A DNA stretch of 60,048 nucleotides from the NCBI GenBank assembly GCA_913020115.1, contig CAJWBQ010000029.1, positions 1 to 60,048 on the forward strand, given 5' to 3'. The stretch's first letter is position 1. Each line of letters opens with the position of its first letter. The notes under the pieces were generated by a model. That model was given only the letters and a program-made list of their open reading frames with translations. It did not search any database and was not told the DNA's origin. Source of the stretch: an uncultured Cellvibrionales bacterium (lineage in GTDB: Bacteria; Pseudomonadota; Gammaproteobacteria; Pseudomonadales; Cellvibrionaceae). Position numbers and translations under genes: made by a program. Of this stretch, positions 7,526-16,186 are shown in pieces.

Positions 7526-9213
7526 TCTACGATCCCTCCCAGGGCCATTTGAAAAGATTGAGACACTTCGTTCTGATTGAAATTTTGCCATCTGCCGCAT
7601 ACATGCCGGTCCGGCCGAACTAAATAGAAGCTTCCATCTTCCGCACCGTAGGCGTCAAAAATGGATCCTGTAGCATCTTCAATCACAGTGAGACTGCCTT
7701 GATAAAACTCATTTTTGGCAATAACAAGAAGTTTAAATGGTTCACTACCTACCGCCAACTTTGACGACAGCTTAGTCAGCGCGTCAGGAGCTGAGTCTTG
7801 GTCGCAAAAATAGATGCCCGAAAAACCCAAGCCAAGGTAATCCAACAGATAATTTTCTTTGTCTACTTTCATATTAACAATTGGGGCCCCAGCGACGATG
7901 CCTCCAGAAAATTCTGTACTATCTACACTCTCGTAAGTTAATGGGCTAGCGCTGTAAGTGTAGGGACTGACTTGACGCGGGTCAGCAAAGGGCTGAGCAA
8001 ATGAATTATTGGGCGTTAATGATAAGATCGCGTCTCTGAGCAAGCGATACCCCCGCGTTGGCGGTGTCATAAAACGCGTACTCTTTCCAGCACTTTTGAA
8101 TACGTCAAGAGTTGCGCCTCGTCGCTCAGGCGTATAGCTTTCTAGAATTCGCTCATGAGCCCAACCCTTTATGACATAGGCCAACTTCCAAGCCGCATTA
8201 ACAGCATCAGCGATACCGTTGTTTAGGCCTCGCACCCCAAAGATGGGAACCAAGTGAGCGGAGTCCCCAATAAACGTGACTCTGCCGTGTCTGTAATCGT
8301 CTAGGCACAAAGTACTCGCGTTATAGATGCTCCACCACTCGAGCTCCCACGGAGCGCTTTCTCCAATGAAGTTGAGTACTGCCGCTATACTGGAGCGAAC
8401 ATTTCCCTCTTTAATCGCGTCTTCTGTATTGCCTTCAACCTGGTAGTCAATTCGCCAAATATTGTCGGGTTGCTTGTGTATTAATACCGTAGAGTCACCG
8501 AGAACGGGGCAGCTGAAGAATGCTCGTCGCTCGGTGGGAAAGTCTGATTGCATCTGTATATCGGCAATAAGGTAACGCCCCTCATAAGAATCACCTTTTA
8601 GCCTAAGCCCCAGTTCTTTTCTAACAACACTGCGGGCACCATCCGCCGCCAGCACATGATCTGCAATAATTTGATAGGGGCCTTCCGGTGTTTCAATATC
8701 CAGCATCACACCATCCGACTGGGCTTTAATACCGGAGACTTTACTCTGCCACCTGATGGAAATATTCGGACTGGACAATGCCGCATCAGCCAAATATTTC
8801 TCGATATACTGCTGCTGGATATTGTACATCGGATAAAATCGTTCCTCATTAGAGTGCGGCATTTTCAGGCGGTAGATCTGTTCCTCTTTGTAATAGCAGC
8901 GACCATGAGTCCAACCCAGCCCTTTCTCTTCGAACGCGCTTACAACACCCAGCTGTTGGAAGGTTTCATAATTGTATCGGGAAACACAAATTGCACGGCT
9001 GCCTTCATTAAGACTGGCTTTATCGTCCAACAATACAACAGGCACGTCATGTCTTGCCAATTCAAGTGCGGCAACAAGCCCTACAGGGCCGGCGCCCACA
9101 ATGACAACAGGATGCGCCCTCTTCTCGCCTCGCATCTCTGGCGGTGTCTGGAAGGGATAATTTGGGTATTCGAAATATAGCGAGTCTAGCTCACTCTTAC
9201 CGCTGGGTTTCAT
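7522..9213 (-). CDS. FAD-dependent aromatic monooxygenase (MhpA/phenol-hydroxylase-like)
   Basis: The 563-aa protein is a class A flavoprotein monooxygenase. The dinucleotide-binding GAGPVG lies at residues 40-45, VLAADGARSVVR gives the DG motif, and VTFIGDSAHLVPIFGVRG (about 315-335) is the GD ribityl-binding motif. A C-terminal thioredoxin-like domain (about 440-563) is typical of the MhpA and phenol 2-monooxygenase branch. It should hydroxylate an aromatic ring using NAD(P)H and O2 in the cytoplasm. It is first in a two-gene operon with DUF2783 and divergent from a LuxR-type regulator with a strong palindrome between them. No ring-cleavage genes are adjacent. Confidence 0.88.
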   Translation of the reverse strand: MKPSGKSELDSLYFEYPNYPFQTPPEMRGEKRAHPVVIVGAGPVGLVAALELARHDVPVVLLDDKASLNEGSRAICVSRYNYETFQQLGVVSAFEEKGLGWTHGRCYYKEEQIYRLKMPHSNEERFYPMYNIQQQYIEKYLADAALSSPNISIRWQSKVSGIKAQSDGVMLDIETPEGPYQIIADHVLAADGARSVVRKELGLRLKGDSYEGRYLIADIQMQSDFPTERRAFFSCPVLGDSTVLIHKQPDNIWRIDYQVEGNTEDAIKEGNVRSSIAAVLNFIGESAPWELEWWSIYNASTLCLDDYRHGRVTFIGDSAHLVPIFGVRGLNNGIADAVNAAWKLAYVIKGWAHERILESYTPERRGATLDVFKSAGKSTRFMTPPTRGYRLLRDAILSLTPNNSFAQPFADPRQVSPYTYSASPLTYESVDSTEFSGGIVAGAPIVNMKVDKENYLLDYLGLGFSGIYFCDQDSAPDALTKLSSKLAVGSEPFKLLVIAKNEFYQGSLTVIEDATGSIFDAYGAEDGSFYLVRPDRHVCGRWQNFNQNEVSQSFQMALGGIVE

Positions 9214-9328
9214 CTAAATCAAATCCTCGCAAACGTTATTTGCCTTCTGCAATCTATTCCCTCTCTGGGGAATAGTGAATAAGGGCGCCCCTTTGAAGAG
9301 ACAATTTATCAAGATAGAGGGTTTCTGT

Positions 9329-9351
9329 CTGTCCTCCTAATAGGAGGACAG
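9329..9351. promoter_or_regulatory. 23-bp near-perfect palindrome, probable LuxR-type operator
   Basis: CTGTCCTCCTA and TAGGAGGACAG are perfect 11-bp arms around a single central A, midway between the divergent monooxygenase and LuxR-type genes. This is the size and symmetry of lux-box-like sites, and no other palindrome in the gap is comparable. Confidence 0.6.
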
Positions 9352-9498
9352 CCTTTATACACTTAACTGATATTAGAGATTGCAGTCACCAAGGTAATAT
9401 ATATAAGCGAAAGATAGAAAAACGGCCGCTAATTTGTGCGTAGCCGCCACCGCCTAGCTAAGGGTATAATTTGTCGACTTCATTAATTCTGGTTCAAC

Positions 9499-10302
9499 AT
9501 GAAAACATCGGACACAAATTTAACAAGCCCGATTCTCGTTGAACCTAGTTGGATATCGGGTATATCTCAGTGTATCGAGAGCACCGGAACGACTGAATTC
9601 TCGCTAAAATTTTTTGACATGATCACTCAGGCGGTCTCAATCGAACAATGCATTATTTTCACCTACCACCCTGATGATAAAATGAATTATGTCATGGCCG
9701 AGAATAGTTTTTGCACTGACACAGCCAAGAATCTAGCAAGTGACTACGTCAGCGGCCCCTTCAGAAAAGACCCCAATTTCACCTTAATACAGGAGGCGCT
9801 AGAAAGCGATGATGCAGCCGTAAGCACACTATCAGCAGATGACCAGAGAATGTCCAGCGACTACCTTGATCATTTCTTTAGAAGCCCTGACCTGGTCGAC
9901 AAAGTTTCCTTAACTTGCGTAGGGGGTCACACCTGTTATTACATCAATCTATACCGGGGAAAAACGATTGGGAAGTTTACGGATGAGGAGCTAGCAACGC
10001 TACATTTCATCGCACCGATTCTGTCCTCTTTGGTACTCAAAAATTTTTCCAATAAAAACCATGGAATACAGGATACACTGAGCACAACCAACTCCATTCT
10101 GGAAAAACTTTCCGTACGAGAACGACAAGTCTGCGAACTCATCCTCAAAGGTTATACCTTAAAAATTATCGCGAGCGAACTTGAAGTTTCAGAGACCAGT
10201 GCCGCAACCTATAGAAAACGGGCTTACCTAAAACTTGGCATACCCTCGAAAGGTAAGTTAGTGGCACTGTGTGCGCCCAATCAAAATTCATCAGGACTTT
10301 GA
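9499..10302 (+). CDS. LuxR-type helix-turn-helix transcriptional regulator
   Basis: The protein has 267 aa. The C-terminal 60 residues are a clear LuxR/GerE DNA-binding domain: LSVRERQVCELILKGYTLKI followed by SELEVSETSAATYRKRAYLK. The N-terminal 190 residues show no motif I recognise; the size would suit a PAS/GAF-like or autoinducer-like sensor, but the invariant Trp/Tyr/Asp of true LuxR autoinducer domains cannot be assigned with certainty. No luxI gene is present. It probably regulates the divergent aromatic monooxygenase through the palindrome at 9329. Confidence 0.85.
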   Translation: MKTSDTNLTSPILVEPSWISGISQCIESTGTTEFSLKFFDMITQAVSIEQCIIFTYHPDDKMNYVMAENSFCTDTAKNLASDYVSGPFRKDPNFTLIQEALESDDAAVSTLSADDQRMSSDYLDHFFRSPDLVDKVSLTCVGGHTCYYINLYRGKTIGKFTDEELATLHFIAPILSSLVLKNFSNKNHGIQDTLSTTNSILEKLSVRERQVCELILKGYTLKIIASELEVSETSAATYRKRAYLKLGIPSKGKLVALCAPNQNSSGL

Positions 10303-11085
10303 CATCACAGGGACAATAATCACTAGGTAATTCCGGCAGCGCCCAGGAATCTTGAGAGGATATCAATGCCTTATCTGCACGCTAACTTTTACTTAAGCAA
10401 AATTGGGCCCTCAGTTACCCTCACCTCAGTTCTCTCTAAATACGCCGCCTAGCACATGATTATTCAAGAGTTCAGTCAATTGTGCTTTAGAATAACTGAC
10501 CGTGTCGGGGAACATGCTCACCTTATAAATCGTATCGTCTTGAATCCTACTGTTCATGCCTTCAAGGGTATACAGCTTCGTAGATCTATTGAAACTTACC
10601 GAGTTGATTGAGCGCTCCAGAGGAAGGAACTTCGACGCGCTTTTGATCGCCTTCTGAGCCCAAAAGACGACACCCTAGATCTATTCAGGAGTACCCCTGA
10701 TCGTCACCGATCGGGCTTGTTCCTGCCCCGAGGAAGAATAATTTTAAAAAAATCAGCCATTTGTAGTCCGTACAAATTCGTCCGGACACCTAAGCTGGAA
10801 GTTTGCGGAGGTATACCTAACGACAGTCAATTAGCGCAAGTAAGGGGCCTAGACCCAGTTATTGCGCAATGCTTAAGGCCCATCTGATCGCTTCCCACCC
10901 CTCTTTGGCAGAGTTATGACAGCTCTCAAAGCGAACTAACAATAAATTTTTGATATTCGAAGTCCGAGCAACGTTGTGCGGACGCCCGGAGCCACAAATA
11001 CCGCTAGATTAGTCTGACAGATCGCCTTCAACATCAGGACTAACGCAAATATGAATTCAATAAACAAAACAACAAACAAAGCAGT
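10303..11085. other. 783-bp gap without an intact gene
   Basis: The gap separates the LuxR-type gene from the DUF1214 gene. The only coding-like stretch is on the minus strand at 10426-10674. Elsewhere I see stops in all frames, an imperfect GATCG-rich hairpin near 10690-10715, and no known repeat or RNA. Confidence 0.6.
10426..10674 (-). pseudogene. Unrecognised coding remnant
   Basis: The minus strand is open for 82 codons and reads like protein (for example DDTIYKVSMFPDTVSYSKAQ and NNHVLGGVFREN before a TGA). It is bounded upstream by TAG codons and has no good start apart from an internal ATG. I do not recognise the family. It could be the C-terminal relic of a lost gene or a chance open frame. 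Confidence 0.3.
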
Positions 11086-11094
11086 GTGGCACGC

Positions 11095-11727
11095 ATGATG
11101 CCTAGGGGAATCGCTGTCATCAACACACTTCGCGTATTTCGCTGGCCGCTGGCAGTACTGCTTAGCCTGGCCGTCTCGGTTCTTTTTCTAGTACTTACGA
11201 TCAAACAAGGGCTTGGGCAAAGCTTCCTGCAAAATGGCGATTGGCACACCAGTGAGAGTACTGGCTCTGCCGAAGCTGGCGTCATCGACAGGGCGGTTGT
11301 TGCCATAGGCGGGTTACTGGCCTCTACCCGTGAAGACTCCATGTACTACACCTTGAGGTCGGTGGCCGGTGAGCCACTGCGCTTGAACTGTCGCTACCAC
11401 ATTAAGGGGAATGACTACGATGCCGACTGGTGGAGTATTACCGCCTATGGCTGGGACCACTACCTGATTCCCAACGGGGAGAAACGCTATTCGTTCAATA
11501 ACGAGAACCTTACCCGGGGCGAGGACGGCCGCTGGGTGATTCGCGTAGGTACCCAAGAAGAGGATGGCGACTGGCTGCCTGTTGGTCCGTCCGGAGCGCC
11601 CGTCGCGAATAAGTCTACGGGGTACGATTTTGACCTGCTGTTGCGCCTTTACACTCCGGGGGATGCCTACCTGCAGCAGCCTGAATCGGCGCCACTGCCC
11701 GTGGTCACTTTGGAGAGCTGCTCATGA
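11095..11727 (+). CDS. DUF1214 domain protein with N-terminal membrane anchor
   Basis: The protein has about 210 aa. A transmembrane or signal-anchor segment near the N-terminus (PLAVLLSLAVSVLFLVLTI) is followed by the DUF1214 beta domain: YYTLRSVAGEPLRLNCRYHI, DADWWSITAYGWDHYLIPN and KRYSFNNENL match the family pattern of substrate-like Tyr and Trp residues and the N-x-x-RYS motif. The function of DUF1214 is unknown. ATG at 11095 or 11098 and GTG at 11086 are possible starts; none has a clear ribosome binding site. The next gene overlaps by ATGA, and carries the usual partner domain DUF1254. Confidence 0.82.
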   Translation: MMPRGIAVINTLRVFRWPLAVLLSLAVSVLFLVLTIKQGLGQSFLQNGDWHTSESTGSAEAGVIDRAVVAIGGLLASTREDSMYYTLRSVAGEPLRLNCRYHIKGNDYDADWWSITAYGWDHYLIPNGEKRYSFNNENLTRGEDGRWVIRVGTQEEDGDWLPVGPSGAPVANKSTGYDFDLLLRLYTPGDAYLQQPESAPLPVVTLESCS

Positions 11728-12263
11728 ATGGATTACGCTGGACCGCCGCTATTTTACTGTGTGGCTGGCTAGGGCAGTACCCACTGGCCACGCTGGTGCC
11801 ACACCTGATTATGGAACGTCTGTACCACAAAGTGGTAGAACGCGCGGGCTATAACCAACTGAATCTGACCCTCCGATCTGATGAGACCTCACGCTGGGTG
11901 GTGCGCCCCAGCCCCGATTTGCTGTACGCAAGTTGCATGTACAACCTGGAACAAGGGCCGGTAATGATTAGCGCGCCGGTGCCTGAACGCTATTGGTCAA
12001 TGCAGTTTTACCAGATGAATACCGATAACTTCGCCGGCATCAATAACCAGCGAGAGCAGCGCTTGCGCACGGGCACTCAGGTTGAGGTGACTCTGCTTGG
12101 CCCCGATGCCGACCCGGCTGAATACCCGGGCGAAGTCATTCAATCACCCACGACACGCGGGGTCATGCTGCTGCGTGCCTCGGATATAGGCGATGACTCG
12201 CAGGCCCAGGCCGCCCTTAAAAACAGTCGCTGTACCGCACAAAAGCAAACCGTACCAAGTTGA
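11724..12263 (+). CDS. DUF1254 domain protein
   Basis: The 179-aa protein has an N-terminal hydrophobic helix (TAAILLCGWLGQYPLATLV) and a DUF1254 core: RWVVRPSPDLLYASCMYNLE and GPVMISAPVPERYWSMQFYQ correspond to the family signature. In many bacteria DUF1254 and DUF1214 are fused in one periplasmic protein of about 450 aa in the order 1254-1214; here they are two overlapping genes in reverse order, each with its own anchor. Translational coupling by ATGA suggests a complex. It lies 45 bp before a TonB receptor gene, so a role in handling the imported substrate is possible but unproven. Confidence 0.82.
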   Translation: MNGLRWTAAILLCGWLGQYPLATLVPHLIMERLYHKVVERAGYNQLNLTLRSDETSRWVVRPSPDLLYASCMYNLEQGPVMISAPVPERYWSMQFYQMNTDNFAGINNQREQRLRTGTQVEVTLLGPDADPAEYPGEVIQSPTTRGVMLLRASDIGDDSQAQAALKNSRCTAQKQTVPS

Positions 12264-12308
12264 ACACACCCATAAATATAAATAGAAAGACAATAAGGAA
12301 GCTTGATT

Positions 12309-14723
12309 ATGAATCGTAAACAGCGTGTTTTTACACAAACCGTTATGGCTGGCGCTATTGCCGGTCTGAGTACTGCCTGGGCGACCGGGCTCAGTGCTGA
12401 AGGTTTTCAGCTGGAAGAGATCATCGTTACTGCGCAAAAGCGCAGCGAGGGTCTGCAAGACGTACCCATCTCCATTACCGCGGTGAGTGGCGAAAAAATT
12501 GATGATGTGGGTATCACCTCGCTTCATGAATTGACTCAGTACATGCCCAATGTAACCGTCAATGTCGGCGCGGGAACGCCCAACTTGTTTATTCGCGGTG
12601 TGGGTTCCGGCACCAATCAAGGCTTTGAACAATCTGTGGGCATGTACATCGATGGCGTTTATGCCGGGCGTGGACCGCTGGCGGCGGTTCCAACCACCAT
12701 GGATCTTGAGCGCGTTGAAGTCCTCAAGGGCCCCCAGGCCATTCTGTTTGGCAAGAACACCGTGGCCGGCGCAATCAATACCACCGCCGCCAAGCCTAGC
12801 GACGAGTTTGAAGGGTTGGTCGAGGTCTTGTACTCACCGGATCACGGCGAGCAGCAAAGCAACCTGGTGCTTTCCGGGCCTTTGTCGGACAGCCTGTCCG
12901 GTCGCCTGGCGGTGCGCCACGACACGATGGATGGCTGGTGGAAGAACGTCACCAATGGTAAAACGGGGCCCGGGCCCGACAATATGTATGCTCGCGGCAG
13001 CTTGCGATGGGAGGCCAGCGATAGCGTGGAGGTCAATGTTAAGTACGAAAAAGGCGATTTCGAAGGCGGTGAGTCTCCCACTACGGTGTACCAGTCGGAC
13101 ATCGTTGGGCAACCGAACTTTGCAGGCGGCGTACCCATTCCGCTGACCTCGGACAGGGATCAAGGCTTTGGGGATGCGGATAACCGCAGTGGGACGGAGA
13201 CTGACGTATTGGCCGTAACCGTGGATTGGCAACTGGATTTTGCCACCTTAACATCCATTTCAGCCTACTCGGCCTATGACCGTATGTCGACGGGCGATAC
13301 CGATACAGTCGCTACGCCATCGCTGCACCGTACCCGGACGGAATACTACAAACAGTATAGCCAAGAGTTGCGCCTGGTATCCCCCGGTGGTGAGACCATC
13401 GACTGGATTGCCGGCGCCTACTACCAACAGAGCGAGCTGGATATCGCTCGCCGCATCGATGCCATTGATTTCATGCAATCGGGCCCTTTGAGCAGCCCCG
13501 CCTTGTATATCTCTGACAGCGCGGTAAGGCCAACGGGCACCTTCGATCAAGCGAGTGACAGTTGGTCAGTGTTCGCTCAGGGCACCTGGAATGCCAGCGA
13601 CTCCCTGCGTTTGACTCTGGGCCTGCGTTACAACGAAGAGTCCAAGGACCTGGACAAAGTCTCACTCTCTGAAGGACTGCAGGTCAGGTCTGCAGCGCTG
13701 GGCGGCTTCCCCGTTTATTCCGATCCGGCCAACTATTACTCCATTGCCGATCTGCGCCAGCACAGCTTTACTGATCTCAGTCGCGAAGAAAGCAAGTTAA
13801 CCTACTCCAGTAACGTCCAGTGGGATGTGAGTGAAGACACGATGCTCTACGCCAGTGTCAACACCGGCTTTAAGGGCGGTGGCTTTGATGAGGCCTATAG
13901 CGGCGCCGGCTATGAGATTCGTCGAGTACACCCCGTGACCAATGCGCCGGTCGCCCCCTCTGTACCGGGCAATGACCCCTCATTACTTGAGTACGAAAAC
14001 GAAGAGGTTCTCTCTTATGAAATTGGCGCGAAAATGAGTCTGCTCAATGGCACTGCAGAATTGAACGCGGCGGTGTTTCGAATGGAATACGACAACCTGC
14101 AAACCAGCTCCCTGGTTGGGGATGTGTTCCGTGTCGGTAACGCCGGCGAGGCGATTAGCCAGGGTGTGGAACTGGACGGCCGCATCATGTTATCGGAGAG
14201 TTTGACGGTGGGCGGCGCAGTGGCCTACCTTGATGCCTTCTATGAGGACTTTACCGGCGCGACCTGTACCATTCCACAATCGACAGATCCGGTAAACAAC
14301 CCCGGCTGTCTGCGCGAAGACGGCAGCAATATCACCCTGGGTGAGACTGGCGGCCAAAATTTCAATGGCGAGACCTTGGTGTTTGCGCCGGATTGGAGCG
14401 CTAACCTGTACGCCAAGCATATCATGCCTCTGGGCAGCTCCATGGAACTGGTCAGTGCTGTGGATATCAACTACAGCGATGAGTTTTACTCGGCGCTAGA
14501 CCTTGATCCAAATACCAAACACGACGCGGTGACCCGCATCAATGTCCGTATCGCCTTGACCAGTACTGATGACACGTGGGAGGTGGCCTTGCTCGGGAAG
14601 AATCTAACGGACGAAACCACTTACTTCTGGAAAAACGATGTAGCGGTCACTAATTCCAACAGTTACTTTGGTTTGCCAGAGCGCCCACGCTCTATTGCCC
14701 TGCAAGCGCGCTACAATTTCTAA
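12309..14723 (+). CDS. TonB-dependent outer-membrane receptor
   Basis: The 804-aa protein carries a signal peptide (to about Ala30), a TonB box (LEEIIVTAQKR), a plug domain (about 45-160, with NLFIRGVGSGTNQGFEQSVG and ERVEVLKGPQAILFGKN), and a 22-strand barrel ending in ARYNF, the usual C-terminal Phe of outer-membrane proteins. The ATG at 12309 follows AAGGA by 8 bp; a TTG 6 bp upstream is too close to it. The plug is of the type common in Sphingomonas and marine receptors for organic compounds, not siderophores only. It is probably co-transcribed with the DUF1214/1254 pair. Confidence 0.93.
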   Translation: MNRKQRVFTQTVMAGAIAGLSTAWATGLSAEGFQLEEIIVTAQKRSEGLQDVPISITAVSGEKIDDVGITSLHELTQYMPNVTVNVGAGTPNLFIRGVGSGTNQGFEQSVGMYIDGVYAGRGPLAAVPTTMDLERVEVLKGPQAILFGKNTVAGAINTTAAKPSDEFEGLVEVLYSPDHGEQQSNLVLSGPLSDSLSGRLAVRHDTMDGWWKNVTNGKTGPGPDNMYARGSLRWEASDSVEVNVKYEKGDFEGGESPTTVYQSDIVGQPNFAGGVPIPLTSDRDQGFGDADNRSGTETDVLAVTVDWQLDFATLTSISAYSAYDRMSTGDTDTVATPSLHRTRTEYYKQYSQELRLVSPGGETIDWIAGAYYQQSELDIARRIDAIDFMQSGPLSSPALYISDSAVRPTGTFDQASDSWSVFAQGTWNASDSLRLTLGLRYNEESKDLDKVSLSEGLQVRSAALGGFPVYSDPANYYSIADLRQHSFTDLSREESKLTYSSNVQWDVSEDTMLYASVNTGFKGGGFDEAYSGAGYEIRRVHPVTNAPVAPSVPGNDPSLLEYENEEVLSYEIGAKMSLLNGTAELNAAVFRMEYDNLQTSSLVGDVFRVGNAGEAISQGVELDGRIMLSESLTVGGAVAYLDAFYEDFTGATCTIPQSTDPVNNPGCLREDGSNITLGETGGQNFNGETLVFAPDWSANLYAKHIMPLGSSMELVSAVDINYSDEFYSALDLDPNTKHDAVTRINVRIALTSTDDTWEVALLGKNLTDETTYFWKNDVAVTNSNSYFGLPERPRSIALQARYNF

Positions 14724-14748
14724 GCCACTTGCGCAAAACCGAAAAAAC

Positions 14749-14790
14749 CTGGGGACCACTTGTACTGCCCATCGTACAAGTGGCCTCCAG
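14749..14790. terminator. Long hairpin after the TonB receptor
   Basis: A 17-bp stem (14749-14765 with 14774-14790, two mismatches, outer core CCACTTGTAC/GTACAAGTGG) follows the receptor gene by 25 bp. On the minus strand it is followed by TTTTTTC, so it would be a canonical terminator for leftward transcription; rightward it has no T-run. Confidence 0.5.
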
Positions 14791-15009
14791 GCATCCAGTC
14801 GATAGCGGTCAAGAAATTTCTCACCCTGCTTAAGCGTACACATTATGAAACAACCCTCGCAGACATCAGGCATTGAAATGCCCCCGAGAATCATTCTGGG
14901 TTTTTTTACAATACCTGCAATTATCATCGCCTCGGTGCACTTAGCTCGGCATCAGAATGAGTAAACTTGCTACCTTCATCACTCTGACTTAAACAGGGAA
15001 GACCTGACT

Positions 15010-16185
15010 ATGTTAAAAAAATTGCTGGCTGCATTATTCCTGGCATTCGTTGTCGGGGCTGCCATTGTTTCTCTCGGCAAACAGCCTGAGCCTCTGGCTG
15101 AGGGGAGTGAGAGCGCGCAACTGTTGGCCAGTTACCGCTATAGCGTTGTGCGTGAAGATTTACGCCTGGAGGATGACAGCCGACCGACGCAAACCAACAA
15201 AGGGTTTGGTGGTGCCGACACTCGCATTCTTGACGCGTCTTATTGGTATCCTGTCAATGATCAGGGTGAAGTCCCTGCGGGCAAGTACCCCTTGGTGGTT
15301 TACTCCCACGGTTTCACTTCAGCTCGACACAGCGGCAAACACCTAGGTAAATTTCTCGCCAGTCATGGCTATATCGTCATTGCAGCGGACTTCCCCCTGA
15401 CCAAGCGGAATGCCCCCGGCGGCCCCAAACTGAAAGATGTCGTCAATCAACCGGCTGACGTGAGTTTTTTGATTGATCGCGTTATTGTTTGGTCGCAAGA
15501 CGAGGGGCATGTTTTATCCGGACATCTCGATGAGAACCGCATTGGTGTGACAGGGATTTCTCTCGGCGGAATGACAACAGTCTTAGTCAGCTATCACCCG
15601 ACGAGTCGTGATCCGCGAATCAAAGCGGCTGCCTCGATCGCGGGGCCCAGCAGTTCATTTTCGGAGACGTTTTACGAAAATGCAGACATCCCCTTCTTGA
15701 TGCTGGCGGCGGATACCGACGCGCTAGTACCCTACGAAGTGCACGCATTACCCGTGTTGGATAGAGTGCAGCGATCCAGTCTTGTCACGATTGCCGGAGG
15801 CACTCACTTGGGGTTCGCAGGGCATACCGGACTCTTGCGTTGGCTGGAAAACTCTGATTCCATCGCTTGTTATTCGATAATGGACAATATCGATACCGAG
15901 GAAGAACCCTGGCATGATTTGTTGGGTACTCCGGAGCAGGGTGTACTCTACGAGGATGTGCCCCTACCCTGTGAAAAGATGCCCTTGCCTACTGGCATGA
16001 ACCCGCTACGGCAACGCATGTCGACCGCGCTGACTGTCTATAGCTTCTTCGAGTCCCATTTCAATCAGAACCCAGAGAAGCGTCGCTATTTTGATCACTT
16101 TTTGCATGAGGTTATGCCAAAAGAAATTCCCGAGGTGTTTGTCGCCCGTCGCAATAGTCTTGAGCCACAAACACCACTAGATTAG
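15010..16185 (+). CDS. Secreted alpha/beta hydrolase (dienelactone hydrolase/PAF-acetylhydrolase-like)
   Basis: The 391-aa protein has an N-terminal signal or anchor (LLAALFLAFVVGAAIVSL). The alpha/beta hydrolase core shows the oxyanion region LVVYSHGFTSARHSGK, the nucleophile elbow GVTGISLGGMTT with Ser184, an acid in LMLAADTDALVPY and the His in AGGTHLGF. It should be an esterase or lipase acting in the periplasm; the substrate is unknown. It follows the TonB receptor on the same strand and converges with the membrane AraC gene at a distance of 1 bp, so it probably belongs to the same substrate locus. Confidence 0.85.
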   Translation: MLKKLLAALFLAFVVGAAIVSLGKQPEPLAEGSESAQLLASYRYSVVREDLRLEDDSRPTQTNKGFGGADTRILDASYWYPVNDQGEVPAGKYPLVVYSHGFTSARHSGKHLGKFLASHGYIVIAADFPLTKRNAPGGPKLKDVVNQPADVSFLIDRVIVWSQDEGHVLSGHLDENRIGVTGISLGGMTTVLVSYHPTSRDPRIKAAASIAGPSSSFSETFYENADIPFLMLAADTDALVPYEVHALPVLDRVQRSSLVTIAGGTHLGFAGHTGLLRWLENSDSIACYSIMDNIDTEEEPWHDLLGTPEQGVLYEDVPLPCEKMPLPTGMNPLRQRMSTALTVYSFFESHFNQNPEKRRYFDHFLHEVMPKEIPEVFVARRNSLEPQTPLD

Positions 16186-16186
16186 A

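Noticed and set aside
9254..9286. CTCTCTGGGGAATAG as another copy of the left-end arm
   Set aside because: Only about 12 bases resemble the arm and there is no dusA core nearby.
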